From RGIG6353 sp045660745 (GTDB taxonomy: Bacteria; Bacillota; Clostridia; Oscillospirales; SIG627), in assembly GCA_045660745.1 (NCBI GenBank), contig JAZREJ010000036.1, positions 1-27,888 on the forward strand: a DNA stretch of 27,888 bases, read 5' to 3'. The notes beneath the pieces were generated by a model that saw only the letters and a program-made list of their open reading frames with translations, was not told the origin of the DNA and searched no databases. A program made the translations under genes and the position numbers. Shown piece after piece: positions 16,367-23,878 of the stretch; positions within the stretch are counted from its first letter, which is position 1; every line of letters begins with the position of its first letter.

Positions 16367-18985
16367 TTATTTAACGATGTTACCCGTTGTACCGATAGTG
16401 AGATGTACGTTCATGGGACAACCGTTGAGAGATGTCGCGCCAACTGTTGCCTTGTACTTGCCCTTGGGAGCTGTTACACCGCCCTCGAACCAGATCTTCT
16501 TCTCGTTTGCGTAACGGTCGATAACCTTTGCTTCCTTGCCGTCCCACTCGATAAAGTCGGTGGACATAAGCTCACACTCGAACTTAACGGTTTCCTTGCC
16601 GATTGTAACGGTAGGATTCTTAATAACGTTGTATACCTGACGGCAAGCCGTAACGCTTGACATATAGACGCCATCAATATCGCCCTCGGAGTGAAGCTCA
16701 ACCTTTTGCATACGATGAGCGTGAATACCTGTACGGAAGGTGGGGTAGTTGCCCTCGCCTGCAGTAAAGCCGTCTCCGTTATCAACCTCGCAGAGCACGA
16801 AATCGCGCCAGCCTTCGAAGTTGGTGTTTACGATATAGAGACAGTAGCCGTGTTCACTGTTGGATGCGCAGCGAAGCTTGATGCCTATCTTTCCGTCACG
16901 TCCGTTACCCTTAACTCTTACCTTAAGAGCAAGATTCTGTGTGAAGTCAAGCTCAGCACCGAAGTCGTGCTTCTTAAGCTGGTCAGAGACAGGCTTTGTC
17001 TCGTCGAGAGGAAGGATGTTTATAGCATTGTCACCGAAGGTTGAAAGATCTGCCTCAAGACGGATAAAGGGAGTCTGCTTCTTAAAGGGATTTTCAAACT
17101 CTGCAGTGTTGCGCTTTTCATCCTCTATGCTATAGTAACGCTTGATATCGTAGTTCTTTTCCTCGAATACCCACTTGTTGCCCTTCTTAACGATGGCAAG
17201 CTCGTGAGGATTCTTCTTTGCCTTTTCGCGAATCTCCTCGCTGAAGTAGAAGGACTTACGAAGGTCGGAATACTGCTTATATCTGAGAAGGTTGCGTCTT
17301 ACACCGTTGCAACGTGTGAATGAGTCCTTGTTGTTTCCGTTGAATACTGTGGAATAATCGTACATTACAGCCATTGCACCCATGTAGTCAATAGCGTCCC
17401 AATGCTGATACTTGGTATGATAGTTACCGGGCTGGAAGTCGGTTTCGGGATAGTAGTTGTACCAACCGAGTGAACAAGCGTAGTGTGCCTTGAGGTATGG
17501 CTGATGATGAGCACTGTGGATATCAAGGAACTTCTTGAAGTTGCGGTAGGAGGTATCCCACGCACCCATTCTCGCACGTGCCGCCCAGATGGACGGGTAC
17601 ATTGTGGAGTACTCGATGATGGGGTAGGTCTTACAGTTCTTAACGATTTCATGTACGAACACCGCACAGTAGTACCAGCACTCGTCCTTTTCGCAATGGC
17701 GGTTGATACCGTCAAGTGCATCGAGGTATATCATGGCGAAGTTACCCTCGTTGTAGGAGCTTGCGGTGTTGTGTGCAACAAGCTTGAAGAGGTCGCTTGA
17801 GGGCTTGGGAGAGAAGAGATAAAAGCATCCTACAAGGTGCTCAACCTTAGCGCCCTTCTTGTGGGCTACAGGCTTTGTTCCGCCAATACCACGGGTACAG
17901 TTCTTAAAGCCGTTTGGAGCGTTTTCAAACTTAATGATTTCTTCGTCAATAAGGATATACCAAAGGTTCTTTACAAAGAAGCCGAAATAGGTGGACATAT
18001 CTGCGGTTGACTCAACTGTGGGGATGAAGGTATCCTCTGCCGAAATATCCTCGGCAAGAGTGAACACCTCATCACGGTCGAGCTGAGCCTGCCACTTGGG
18101 GTCGGAAAGAATTTCGTTGCAGCCGGGATTGATGTAGTAAGCGTAGGTATGAAGACCCGCCTCCATTCCGTTTGCACGGAGCTTGTCAATAACGCCCTTG
18201 TTCCAGCCCTCGTGATCGTCATAGCAGCCGTATTTGAAATCACCCTGACGGAAGGTTCTTGCACCCTGATGGAAGTCAATCTGGTCAACTCCGATGTCAC
18301 GGAAGAAGTCCATGTTGTTGTCGATATATTCGGGACAGCTTTCGCAGACGATCATATAGTCGCCGTAGCTGAGTCTTGAATCCTTTGCCCAAGGACCCGC
18401 ATTCTTTGATATAATACCCTTTTCGGGATCGATTTTTTCGCAGATCTTCTTAAGAGTCTCACGGAGAGCCTTTTCACAAACAAAGGTAAAGCCAACCTTA
18501 GCGCCCTTAGCACCGCCAAGATGCTCATAGGTGGTAGCACGAGTTTTCTTGTCAAGACCGCTCGGATAGTAGTTCGGGTTAGCGTTAACAGTCATTGCAA
18601 CGGCTGCCGCACGGATAGTGTCGGGATCGTCGAGGTCATACTCAACACTCATTTCACCGAAGTTGAACTTGTAAGCACCCTTGGGGAGTGCGTTCAAAAC
18701 CTCGATTGAATACCAATCATCGAAAATTTCAACGGCTGTGTCAATCGTTCCAAGCTCAGTTTCAACAAGAATGCCCTTCTTTGAAAGAGAAATTCCGTTT
18801 ATGGCAAAAGCCTTTTCCTCCTTGTCAACAAGTGAGAAGAAGAAGGTGTCCTCCTTCTTGATTTCAGCGCCTGTAATCTTCTCAATAACAGAAATTACTG
18901 CTGAATCCTTTTTTGAAATTTCGATTTTCACGAAACCGTTTTCGAGAATAATGGCATTTTTATTCTCTGAAAGCTTAATACTCAT
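16367..18985 (-). CDS. Glycoside hydrolase-like protein, paralogue 2 (cytoplasmic)
   Basis: An 872-residue protein of the same build as its neighbours: N-terminal beta-sandwich, putative TIM barrel, then C-terminal jelly-roll and Ig-like parts. No export signal is seen. It keeps the family segments VDQIDFHQG, GLHTYAYYINP, MIYLDALDG (Asp about 422), IIEYSTMYPSIWAARARMGAWD, GWYNYYPETD and PGNYHTKYQHWD. By eye it is much closer to paralogue 1 than to paralogue 3. The ATG at 18985 is preceded by GGAGG at 5 nt. A TTG at 18997 overlaps that ribosome binding site and was rejected. Expression is probably governed by the promoter at 19134-19162 and by the leader peptide/hairpin upstream. Substrate and exact family are not recognised; activity on imported oligosaccharides or glycosides is inferred from the cytoplasmic location. 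Confidence 0.8.
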   Translation of the reverse strand: MSIKLSENKNAIILENGFVKIEISKKDSAVISVIEKITGAEIKKEDTFFFSLVDKEEKAFAINGISLSKKGILVETELGTIDTAVEIFDDWYSIEVLNALPKGAYKFNFGEMSVEYDLDDPDTIRAAAVAMTVNANPNYYPSGLDKKTRATTYEHLGGAKGAKVGFTFVCEKALRETLKKICEKIDPEKGIISKNAGPWAKDSRLSYGDYMIVCESCPEYIDNNMDFFRDIGVDQIDFHQGARTFRQGDFKYGCYDDHEGWNKGVIDKLRANGMEAGLHTYAYYINPGCNEILSDPKWQAQLDRDEVFTLAEDISAEDTFIPTVESTADMSTYFGFFVKNLWYILIDEEIIKFENAPNGFKNCTRGIGGTKPVAHKKGAKVEHLVGCFYLFSPKPSSDLFKLVAHNTASSYNEGNFAMIYLDALDGINRHCEKDECWYYCAVFVHEIVKNCKTYPIIEYSTMYPSIWAARARMGAWDTSYRNFKKFLDIHSAHHQPYLKAHYACSLGWYNYYPETDFQPGNYHTKYQHWDAIDYMGAMAVMYDYSTVFNGNNKDSFTRCNGVRRNLLRYKQYSDLRKSFYFSEEIREKAKKNPHELAIVKKGNKWVFEEKNYDIKRYYSIEDEKRNTAEFENPFKKQTPFIRLEADLSTFGDNAINILPLDETKPVSDQLKKHDFGAELDFTQNLALKVRVKGNGRDGKIGIKLRCASNSEHGYCLYIVNTNFEGWRDFVLCEVDNGDGFTAGEGNYPTFRTGIHAHRMQKVELHSEGDIDGVYMSSVTACRQVYNVIKNPTVTIGKETVKFECELMSTDFIEWDGKEAKVIDRYANEKKIWFEGGVTAPKGKYKATVGATSLNGCPMNVHLTIGTTGNIVK
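16389..16649 (-). repeat. Near-identical 3' block shared with paralogue 1 (copy B)
   Basis: Partner of 13519-13779. It encodes the C-terminal Ig-like segment from about VYNVIKNPTVTIG to near the end of the protein. Silent positions are conserved, unlike the rest of the gene pair. Confidence 0.9.
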
Positions 18986-19011
18986 AGTATCCTCCAATTA
19001 TAAAAAAATAA

Positions 19012-19049
19012 CGCAAGAAAAAACCGACCTTCAGTCGGAGTCCCTTGCG
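19012..19049 (-). promoter_or_regulatory. Attenuator-like hairpin in the leader of paralogue 2
   Basis: On the minus strand CCGAC-TGAAG-GTCGG (19038-19024) is followed directly by T6 (19023-19018), a minimal rho-independent terminator inside the leader. An outer stem, CGCAAG/CTTGCG (19049-19044 with 19017-19012), encloses it. The structure lies 27 bp before the paralogue 2 start codon. Confidence 0.55.
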
Positions 19050-19090
19050 CATAAAATACGTTTTTCATTTGTTTTCGTCGGGGTTGTCAT
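19031..19090 (-). CDS. Putative 19-residue leader peptide upstream of paralogue 2
   Basis: ATG at 19090 reads MTTPTKTNEKRILCARDSD and stops at TGA (19033-19031). An ACGGAGA ribosome binding site lies 8 nt upstream. The stop codon falls in the loop of the attenuator-like hairpin, so a ribosome finishing or stalling on this ORF would cover the hairpin's 5' arm. It lies entirely between the predicted transcription start (about 19127) and the enzyme gene. Function as a regulatory leader is inferred; there is no run of one amino acid to suggest a tRNA sensor. Confidence 0.4.
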   Translation of the reverse strand: MTTPTKTNEKRILCARDSD

Positions 19091-19133
19091 AAACTCTTCT
19101 CCGTTTCGAAAAGCACAAATTACTTACAGATAC

Positions 19134-19162
19134 ACCTTACCATATTTTCTCCCTCTTGTCAA
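19134..19162 (-). promoter_or_regulatory. Promoter of paralogue 2
   Basis: TTGACA (19162-19157), a 17-bp spacer and TAAGGT (19139-19134), a weak -10. It begins 8 bp past the T tract of the paralogue 3 terminator. The leader to the enzyme start is about 140 nt. Confidence 0.7.
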
Positions 19163-19170
19163 TATATTTC

Positions 19171-19202
19171 AAAAAAGAAAACCGCAAAAAAGCGGTTTTC
19201 TT
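19171..19202 (-). terminator. Terminator of paralogue 3
   Basis: Minus strand AAGAAAACCGC, loop T6, GCGGTTTTCTT, continuing into T tracts (19176-19171). It starts 5 bp after the stop codon of paralogue 3. Confidence 0.85.
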
Positions 19203-19207
19203 AAAAC

Positions 19208-21880
19208 TTATTTAATTTCGTTCCCTGTGAAGATAAAGGTCAGCTTCTGGTTAATCACACCGCCGTTAAGTGACGTTGCACGAAGCTCAGCCTTGAAGTC
19301 GCCCTTGGGAACCTTTAATTCGCCCTCGAACCAAATCTTCTTCTTATCGCCGTAGCGGTCAAGAACAAAGGCTTCACGTCCGTCGAACTCGATAAAGTCG
19401 GTGGATTTCAGCTCACACTCAAACTTCACTTCGCTCTTGCCGACCTTGATTGTAGGATTCTTTGCAACCTCGTATGTGATTGTGCTACCGTAAACGTTAC
19501 CGATGCGAACACCCTCACAATCTCCCGCGGTCTCAATCTTAATACCGCTCATCGCAGTAAGTCTGACACCGTGGAGATATACGTTGTAGAAGTGTCCGTC
19601 ACGGGAATCGAAGGGAAGATCGGGACGCTCACCGCTGTCACCCTCGATAAAGGTAAACTCACGCCAGCCCTCGAAGTCTGTGTCAACGATATATTTTGCC
19701 GCACCCTTCGCTCTCTTGCTTACGAAGGAAACTCTGACGGCACTACCCTTCTTTCCGTTACCGAATACCTTGAAGGTGAGTGCGTTATTCTTTGTAGCGT
19801 CAAGAGTATTTGCGAAGGTATACTCGTAGCTTTCGGGAATCTGCTTCGTCTCGTCCATCGGGAGGAGGAGCATCTTATTGTCGCCCATTGTGGAAAGGCC
19901 CTGTTCAATTCTTACGAAGGGCTTCTGTGCCTTGAAGGGGTTTGTGAAGGACTCGGTGTTGCGAGTGGTATCCACGATATCGAAATATCTGCGGAACGCC
20001 ATCTTCTTTTCCTCGAAAATCCACTTGTCCTTGCCCTTTGACTTGAGGAAGAATTCACGGTCGGGGTCTTTAAGCTTTGCAAGGTAGTCTTCGGTGAAAT
20101 ATCCCGAGCGCTTAACGTCGTGATACTTCTTGAATATCTCCACGTTTCGTGCAAGACCGGGGAAGCGACCGTTTGGGAGTCCGTTACGGAATACCATGGA
20201 GTAGCCGTGGATAAGAGAGAGCGAGCCGAGGAACTCGGTATCGTCCCAGTGATGATACTTGTTGATGTAGTTACCGGGATGTGCATCGGGGTATCCGTCG
20301 GTCTGAGGATAGAGTCCGTACCAGCCCATCATACCAAGTAAGTGACAGATGTCGGCATCCTGATAGTTTTTAACAATGTGATACTTATTAAAGCCACGGA
20401 ATCCCTGCCAAGGAGCATCCCAAGCACCCGTTCTGCCCATGGCAGCCCAGATAGAACCGCAGGGTGCGGCATACTCGATGGTAGGCTCTGTGTTACAATG
20501 CTTGATTATCTCATGCACGAACTGTGCCGAATAGTAGTACTGGTCAATCTTAAGCGAATAAAGACCGTCGATAGCGTCAAGGTATATCATAGTGAAGCCG
20601 CCCTCGTTATAAGCCTCTGCCGTTCTTCTTGCAATCTCAAGGAAAAGCTCGCTTCCGGGAATGGGGGCAAACATATTGAATTTGCCCTGCATATGGTAAA
20701 CCTTTTCACCCTTCTTGTGTGCCACCTTCTTTGTGCCGCAAACACCTCTTCCGCAAGGAGCGAATTTGCCGTGGTCCTTGGCAAACGAGATTATCTCGTT
20801 TCCGATCATAAGGTAAGGAAGACTGAGGGAAAAGAAGGTATGGTCTGTGGAAAGGCTCTCAATATCCTCCACAACCTCAATCACGTCATCCTCCTCACCA
20901 ATATCCTTTGCAAGGATATACTCCTCCAGAACCATAAGGTCCTTCTGCCACTTGGGGTCGGACAAAATATCAGAACAATGAGGGTCGATATAGTGAGCGT
21001 AGGTGTGAAGTCCGCAGGTGATTCCCTTCTCCTTCAAGGGGTCGGAGAACTTTTCACGGAACTCTGTCATATCACGAAGAGTTGTGCACTTGAAGTTACC
21101 CTGCCAGAATGCCCAACTTCCCTGATGGAAGTCAAACTGGTCAACGCCCATCGCCTTATATTCGTCTGCTTTTGTGACAAATTCGGGCTTAAAACCAAGA
21201 ACTATAATGTAGTTGTTGTAGTTGTCGGAGTAGTCTCTTGTCCAAGGACCGCTTGTGCGGAGCACGATTCCCTTTTCAGGGTCAATGGTCGAGCACATTT
21301 CCTTGAGTATATCACACTGAATCGAGAATGGCGAAAGCACCTCTCCAATTTTCGCACCCTTGGAGTTGCCCGACGTGCGACGGACAACACCTCTCATACG
21401 GCGCTCTGTCGAGCGGGGGATTCTGGGAACAACGCCGTTTACGGTCATAGAAATCGAAACCGTTGCATAATCTCCCTCATATTCAAACTTAACGTCGGCA
21501 AATTCCATTCTTTCAAGTGGCTCTGCCATATCGTCAAGCACTTCATAGGTGAAATAGTTATCGAAAACGCCCGCCTTTACACGAAGCGTCTGAAATTCCG
21601 TCTTGATGCTGATAACATCCCCGTCAAGGTCAAGCCCGAGCACTTCACAGGGCTCGTCCTTGTGAATGGTGTAATCGGTGCCGTCAAGCACCTCACGACT
21701 TTCATTTTCACTTGCCTTGTATACAGAGAAGAAACAGCTCTTCTCGGTCTTAGAAAGAATGTCCTCTTTTGTGTCAAGTCTTACAACCGACAAAACCTCG
21801 GAATCCTTTCGGGATATCTCGATTTTTACAAAATTGTTTTCTAAAACGATGCTATTTTTAAGCTCTTTAATTCTACTCAT
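19208..21880 (-). CDS. Glycoside hydrolase-like protein, paralogue 3 (cytoplasmic, divergent)
   Basis: An 890-residue member of the same family, more distant from the other two. It keeps VDQFDFHQGSWAFWQG, GLHTYAHYIDPHC, MIYLDAIDG (Asp about 434), TIEYAAPCGSIWAAMGR, GWYGLYPQTD and PGNYINKYHHWDD. Differences include a change from EYSTMYPS to EYAAPCGS and a distinct barrel region, so its substrate may differ. The C-terminal Ig-like part is related but not conversion-homogenised. There is no signal peptide. The ATG at 21880 follows AAGGAGG at 5-6 nt. An in-frame upstream start at 21934 lies inside the promoter and is rejected. Expression starts at a TTGACA promoter whose -35 is buried in a perfect inverted repeat, so it is probably repressor-controlled. 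Family name and substrate are unknown. Confidence 0.8.
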   Translation of the reverse strand: MSRIKELKNSIVLENNFVKIEISRKDSEVLSVVRLDTKEDILSKTEKSCFFSVYKASENESREVLDGTDYTIHKDEPCEVLGLDLDGDVISIKTEFQTLRVKAGVFDNYFTYEVLDDMAEPLERMEFADVKFEYEGDYATVSISMTVNGVVPRIPRSTERRMRGVVRRTSGNSKGAKIGEVLSPFSIQCDILKEMCSTIDPEKGIVLRTSGPWTRDYSDNYNNYIIVLGFKPEFVTKADEYKAMGVDQFDFHQGSWAFWQGNFKCTTLRDMTEFREKFSDPLKEKGITCGLHTYAHYIDPHCSDILSDPKWQKDLMVLEEYILAKDIGEEDDVIEVVEDIESLSTDHTFFSLSLPYLMIGNEIISFAKDHGKFAPCGRGVCGTKKVAHKKGEKVYHMQGKFNMFAPIPGSELFLEIARRTAEAYNEGGFTMIYLDAIDGLYSLKIDQYYYSAQFVHEIIKHCNTEPTIEYAAPCGSIWAAMGRTGAWDAPWQGFRGFNKYHIVKNYQDADICHLLGMMGWYGLYPQTDGYPDAHPGNYINKYHHWDDTEFLGSLSLIHGYSMVFRNGLPNGRFPGLARNVEIFKKYHDVKRSGYFTEDYLAKLKDPDREFFLKSKGKDKWIFEEKKMAFRRYFDIVDTTRNTESFTNPFKAQKPFVRIEQGLSTMGDNKMLLLPMDETKQIPESYEYTFANTLDATKNNALTFKVFGNGKKGSAVRVSFVSKRAKGAAKYIVDTDFEGWREFTFIEGDSGERPDLPFDSRDGHFYNVYLHGVRLTAMSGIKIETAGDCEGVRIGNVYGSTITYEVAKNPTIKVGKSEVKFECELKSTDFIEFDGREAFVLDRYGDKKKIWFEGELKVPKGDFKAELRATSLNGGVINQKLTFIFTGNEIK

Positions 21881-21912
21881 ATTTTCCTCCTTAAAAAGAA
21901 CCGTTTTTTTTG

Positions 21913-21941
21913 ATACTACCATAATCAAAGACATTTGTCAA
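21913..21941 (-). promoter_or_regulatory. Promoter of paralogue 3
   Basis: TTGACA (21941-21936), a 17-bp spacer and TAGTAT (21918-21913) on the minus strand, about 30 nt before the start codon. Confidence 0.8.
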
Positions 21942-21955
21942 TTCATTTGACAAAT
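21933..21955. promoter_or_regulatory. Perfect 9+5+9 inverted repeat over the -35 box: operator
   Basis: ATTTGTCAA (21933-21941), spacer TTCAT, TTGACAAAT (21947-21955). The left arm contains the -35 hexamer, so a bound dimeric protein would block RNA polymerase. No regulator gene that obviously fits lies in the window. Confidence 0.65.
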
Positions 21956-21981
21956 TTTATCCGTTTTTTATACTTTTCAAG

Positions 21982-22015
21982 AAAAAAGTTAAAGGAGCAG
22001 TACCACCGCTCCTTT
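21982..22015 (-). terminator. Terminator of the DUF1836/PTS_EIIC_2 operon
   Basis: Minus strand AAAGGAGC, a 9-nt loop, GCTCCTTT, then AAC and T6 (21987-21982). It lies just after the stop of the coding remnant at 22026, so the remnant is inside the transcribed unit. Confidence 0.8.
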
Positions 22016-22025
22016 ATCATTTGGT

Positions 22026-22190
22026 TTATTCCACTTTAAAGCATTCTGTAAGAAGTCCGTCTTCAAAAACCCACTTGACACCGCCTGTTGTGGTAAACTC
22101 AAGTCTTATCCTGTCATAATTCGGTATATCACGGATTTCCGTATCACCTTTTTCAATATAATACTTAAGTCGAACCCTTCGGCTTAAACG
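22026..22190 (-). pseudogene. Start-less coding remnant (54 codons) after the EIIC gene
   Basis: An open frame between TGA (22191-22193) and TAA (22026-22028) reads ...KYYIEKGDTEIRDIPNYDRIRLEF...WVFEDGLLTECFKVE, with sequence texture like a real protein C-terminus. It contains no ATG or TTG; the only GTG is the second-last codon, and an ATT lacks a well-placed ribosome binding site. It overlaps the 3' end of the EIIC gene by 7 nt in another frame. It is most simply the tail of a degraded gene, or a separate small protein with a non-standard start. No slippery heptamer was seen that would fuse it to EIIC by -1 frameshifting. Confidence 0.4.
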
Positions 22191-23209
22191 TCAAGCTTCA
22201 TGTCCCCTTCTTTTATCCATCCGATTTTTCTGAGTATCTCACTGAATATAAGTGAGAGAACAGCGGGAAGAACAAAACAAACAAGTATAAATCCTATCCA
22301 GAATGTCACGTCCTTATTGTCGGTTGCCTGCAATACACCTATCGGTCCGACAAGACCGCAGGTGCCCATACCTGCCGAAACGCCCTCACATTCAAGACGG
22401 AATACAACGGTGGAAAGCGGTCCGGTTATGGCAGACGCAAGAGTTGCGGGAATCCATATGCGCGGATTCTTTATTATATTACCCATCTGAAGCATGGATG
22501 TACCGATACCCTGTGCAACAAAACCGTTCCAACGATTTTCGCGGAAGCTTATAACGGCAAAGCCTATCATCTGTGCACAACAGCCGGCAGCAGCGGCGCC
22601 TCCCGCGATTCCGACGATTGGTATTGCGGCACAAAGTGCGGCTGAGGATATGGGAAGAGTAAGTACGATTCCGACTACGACCGATATTATAATACCCATC
22701 ATAATGGGATGAAGCTCGGTGGCATTGTTTATAAAATCATGAAGCCAGGTCATGAGATCCCCGATAACAGGGCATATGGCAACAGACACAAGAGCTCCCG
22801 AAAGAATAGTCACGCACGGGGTAACGAGAATATCAACGCGCGTCTCTTTTGAAACCACCTTTCCAAGCTCCACGGCTATAAGAACTGCAAAGAATGCACC
22901 TGCGGGGCCCGCACCTTCAAGTGCATTTCCCATCATGCCCACACTTGCCGCTGAAAACATAACAAGCGGCGGTGCCTTGAGCGCGTAGGCAATAGCGACT
23001 CCTATTGCAGCGCCCGTTGTCTCTTTTGCATAGGTATTAATCGTAGCAAACAACTCAACGTCAGTATACTTTGCAAGTGTTGAAAATATGGTACCGATAA
23101 GCAAAGATGCAAAAAGTCCGAGCGCCATAGAGCCCATAGCATCAATGAAATACCGCTTTGCCGAAATTTCTATTTCCTTTCTTTGAAGAAACGATTTAAT
23201 CTTACTCAT
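22184..23209 (-). CDS. PTS_EIIC_2 family membrane protein (PfoR-like)
   Basis: A 341-residue polytopic membrane protein with roughly eight to ten hydrophobic segments rich in Gly and Ala (for example MGSMALGLFASLLIGTIF, IMMGIIISVVVGIVLTLP, AAIPIVGIAGGAAAAGCC and FWIGFILVCFVLPAVLSLIF). The sequence style and the short basic N-terminus match PTS_EIIC_2 proteins. This group includes PfoR-type proteins of Clostridium and stand-alone EIIC-like permeases without visible EIIA or EIIB partners. None is present here either, so phosphotransfer-coupled transport is unproven. Its ATG overlaps the end of the DUF1836 gene by 8 nt, indicating translational coupling. The nearby sugar-enzyme genes make a role in carbohydrate uptake or sensing plausible (inference). 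Confidence 0.82.
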   Translation of the reverse strand: MSKIKSFLQRKEIEISAKRYFIDAMGSMALGLFASLLIGTIFSTLAKYTDVELFATINTYAKETTGAAIGVAIAYALKAPPLVMFSAASVGMMGNALEGAGPAGAFFAVLIAVELGKVVSKETRVDILVTPCVTILSGALVSVAICPVIGDLMTWLHDFINNATELHPIMMGIIISVVVGIVLTLPISSAALCAAIPIVGIAGGAAAAGCCAQMIGFAVISFRENRWNGFVAQGIGTSMLQMGNIIKNPRIWIPATLASAITGPLSTVVFRLECEGVSAGMGTCGLVGPIGVLQATDNKDVTFWIGFILVCFVLPAVLSLIFSEILRKIGWIKEGDMKLDV

Positions 23210-23705
23210 GATTCTTTTTTTCCTCTATTATGCAATGAGCGAAGGTGAGATTTGCAAGGGAGGTGCACATTGCGCGGATAAGCTCAAGCTCATTTGAATC
23301 AGCTGCTGCAAGCTCATGAACCGACTCACCGGAAAACACGCGCTTAAGCGCTCCCTCAAGTTCCTCGCAAAACAGGTTATACGCATCCCTTACCGTATTT
23401 TTTTCAAGTATTATCTCAAGTCCTGCACAAAGCTCCGAAATATTCATAAAGCCCTTCAAAAGACACACGACCACAAAATACGAGAGGTGGACTCTGTCAT
23501 ACCTTTTATTAACAGGTGGCTTTACTATTCTTTGTTTCACGTAATTGTTTATCATATTTGAAGTCAGAAGCGGTGCTCCGTCGTCATAAAAAACGCCGAG
23601 ATACTCCTTCATGAGCGAAAGTACCTGCTCGGCATAAAGCTCAAGAGAGGGAAACTCCTCGTACCTCGGGCAATGAAAATTGTAAAAATCCTGTCTTGTT
23701 GGCAT
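23202..23705 (-). CDS. DUF1836 family protein
   Basis: A 167-residue soluble protein. Its pattern matches DUF1836 (BS_ykrK-type): an early FPSLELYAEQVLSLMKEYL helix, then LLTSNMINNYVKQRIVKPPVNKRYDRVHLSYFVVVCLLKGFMNISELC, which resembles a helix-turn-helix of the MerR kind. The family is uncharacterised but often regarded as a putative regulator. The ATG at 23705 (MPTRQDFYNF) was chosen because CGGAG lies 7 nt upstream. The longer upstream extension would begin inside the promoter. First gene of the operon with the EIIC-like protein and coupled to it, so it may regulate or assist that transporter (inference). Confidence 0.8.
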   Translation of the reverse strand: MPTRQDFYNFHCPRYEEFPSLELYAEQVLSLMKEYLGVFYDDGAPLLTSNMINNYVKQRIVKPPVNKRYDRVHLSYFVVVCLLKGFMNISELCAGLEIILEKNTVRDAYNLFCEELEGALKRVFSGESVHELAAADSNELELIRAMCTSLANLTFAHCIIEEKKNHE

Positions 23706-23736
23706 GGTAATACTCCGTTTCACTTTATTCATAAAA

Positions 23737-23765
23737 AGTATACCACACATCAAAAACCGTGTCAA
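23737..23765 (-). promoter_or_regulatory. Promoter of the DUF1836/EIIC operon
   Basis: TTGACA (23765-23760), a 17-bp spacer and TATACT (23742-23737) on the minus strand; close to consensus. Divergent from the acyl-CoA synthetase promoter, with about 37 bp between the two -35 boxes. Confidence 0.85.
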
Positions 23766-23802
23766 GGGTTTTAAAAAAAATGAGATTTGTTTTCAAAAAC
23801 TA

Positions 23803-23831
23803 TTGACATCAAGAAATAAATGTGATAACAT
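23803..23831 (+). promoter_or_regulatory. Promoter of the acyl-CoA synthetase gene
   Basis: TTGACA (23803-23808), a 17-bp spacer and TAACAT (23826-23831). The leader is about 40 nt, with AAGG 8 nt before the ATG. Confidence 0.75.
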
Positions 23832-23878
23832 AGTATCGAAAACTACATGGCATAATTTTTATAACGAAGGTGGATATT

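Noticed and set aside
19216..19224. A further copy of the LytTR-type motif TTTCGTTCC
   Set aside because: Single copy, inside the 3' end of the paralogue 3 coding region, with no partner at 21 bp.
20342..21844. Plus-strand ORF of 500 codons opposite paralogue 3
   Set aside because: Exceptionally long, but fully antisense to a well-supported gene, with Cys/Val-rich nonsense-like sequence, no promoter and no ribosome binding site. It follows from the codon usage of the true gene.
21881..21934. Longer N-terminus for paralogue 3
   Set aside because: The extra 18 codons cover the promoter -10 and the ribosome binding site; homologous paralogues start at the equivalent of 21880.
22130..22200. Programmed -1 frameshift joining EIIC to the downstream open frame
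   Set aside because: The frames are related by -1, but no slippery heptamer is present and EIIC already has a normal-looking C-terminus (GWIKEGDMKLDV).
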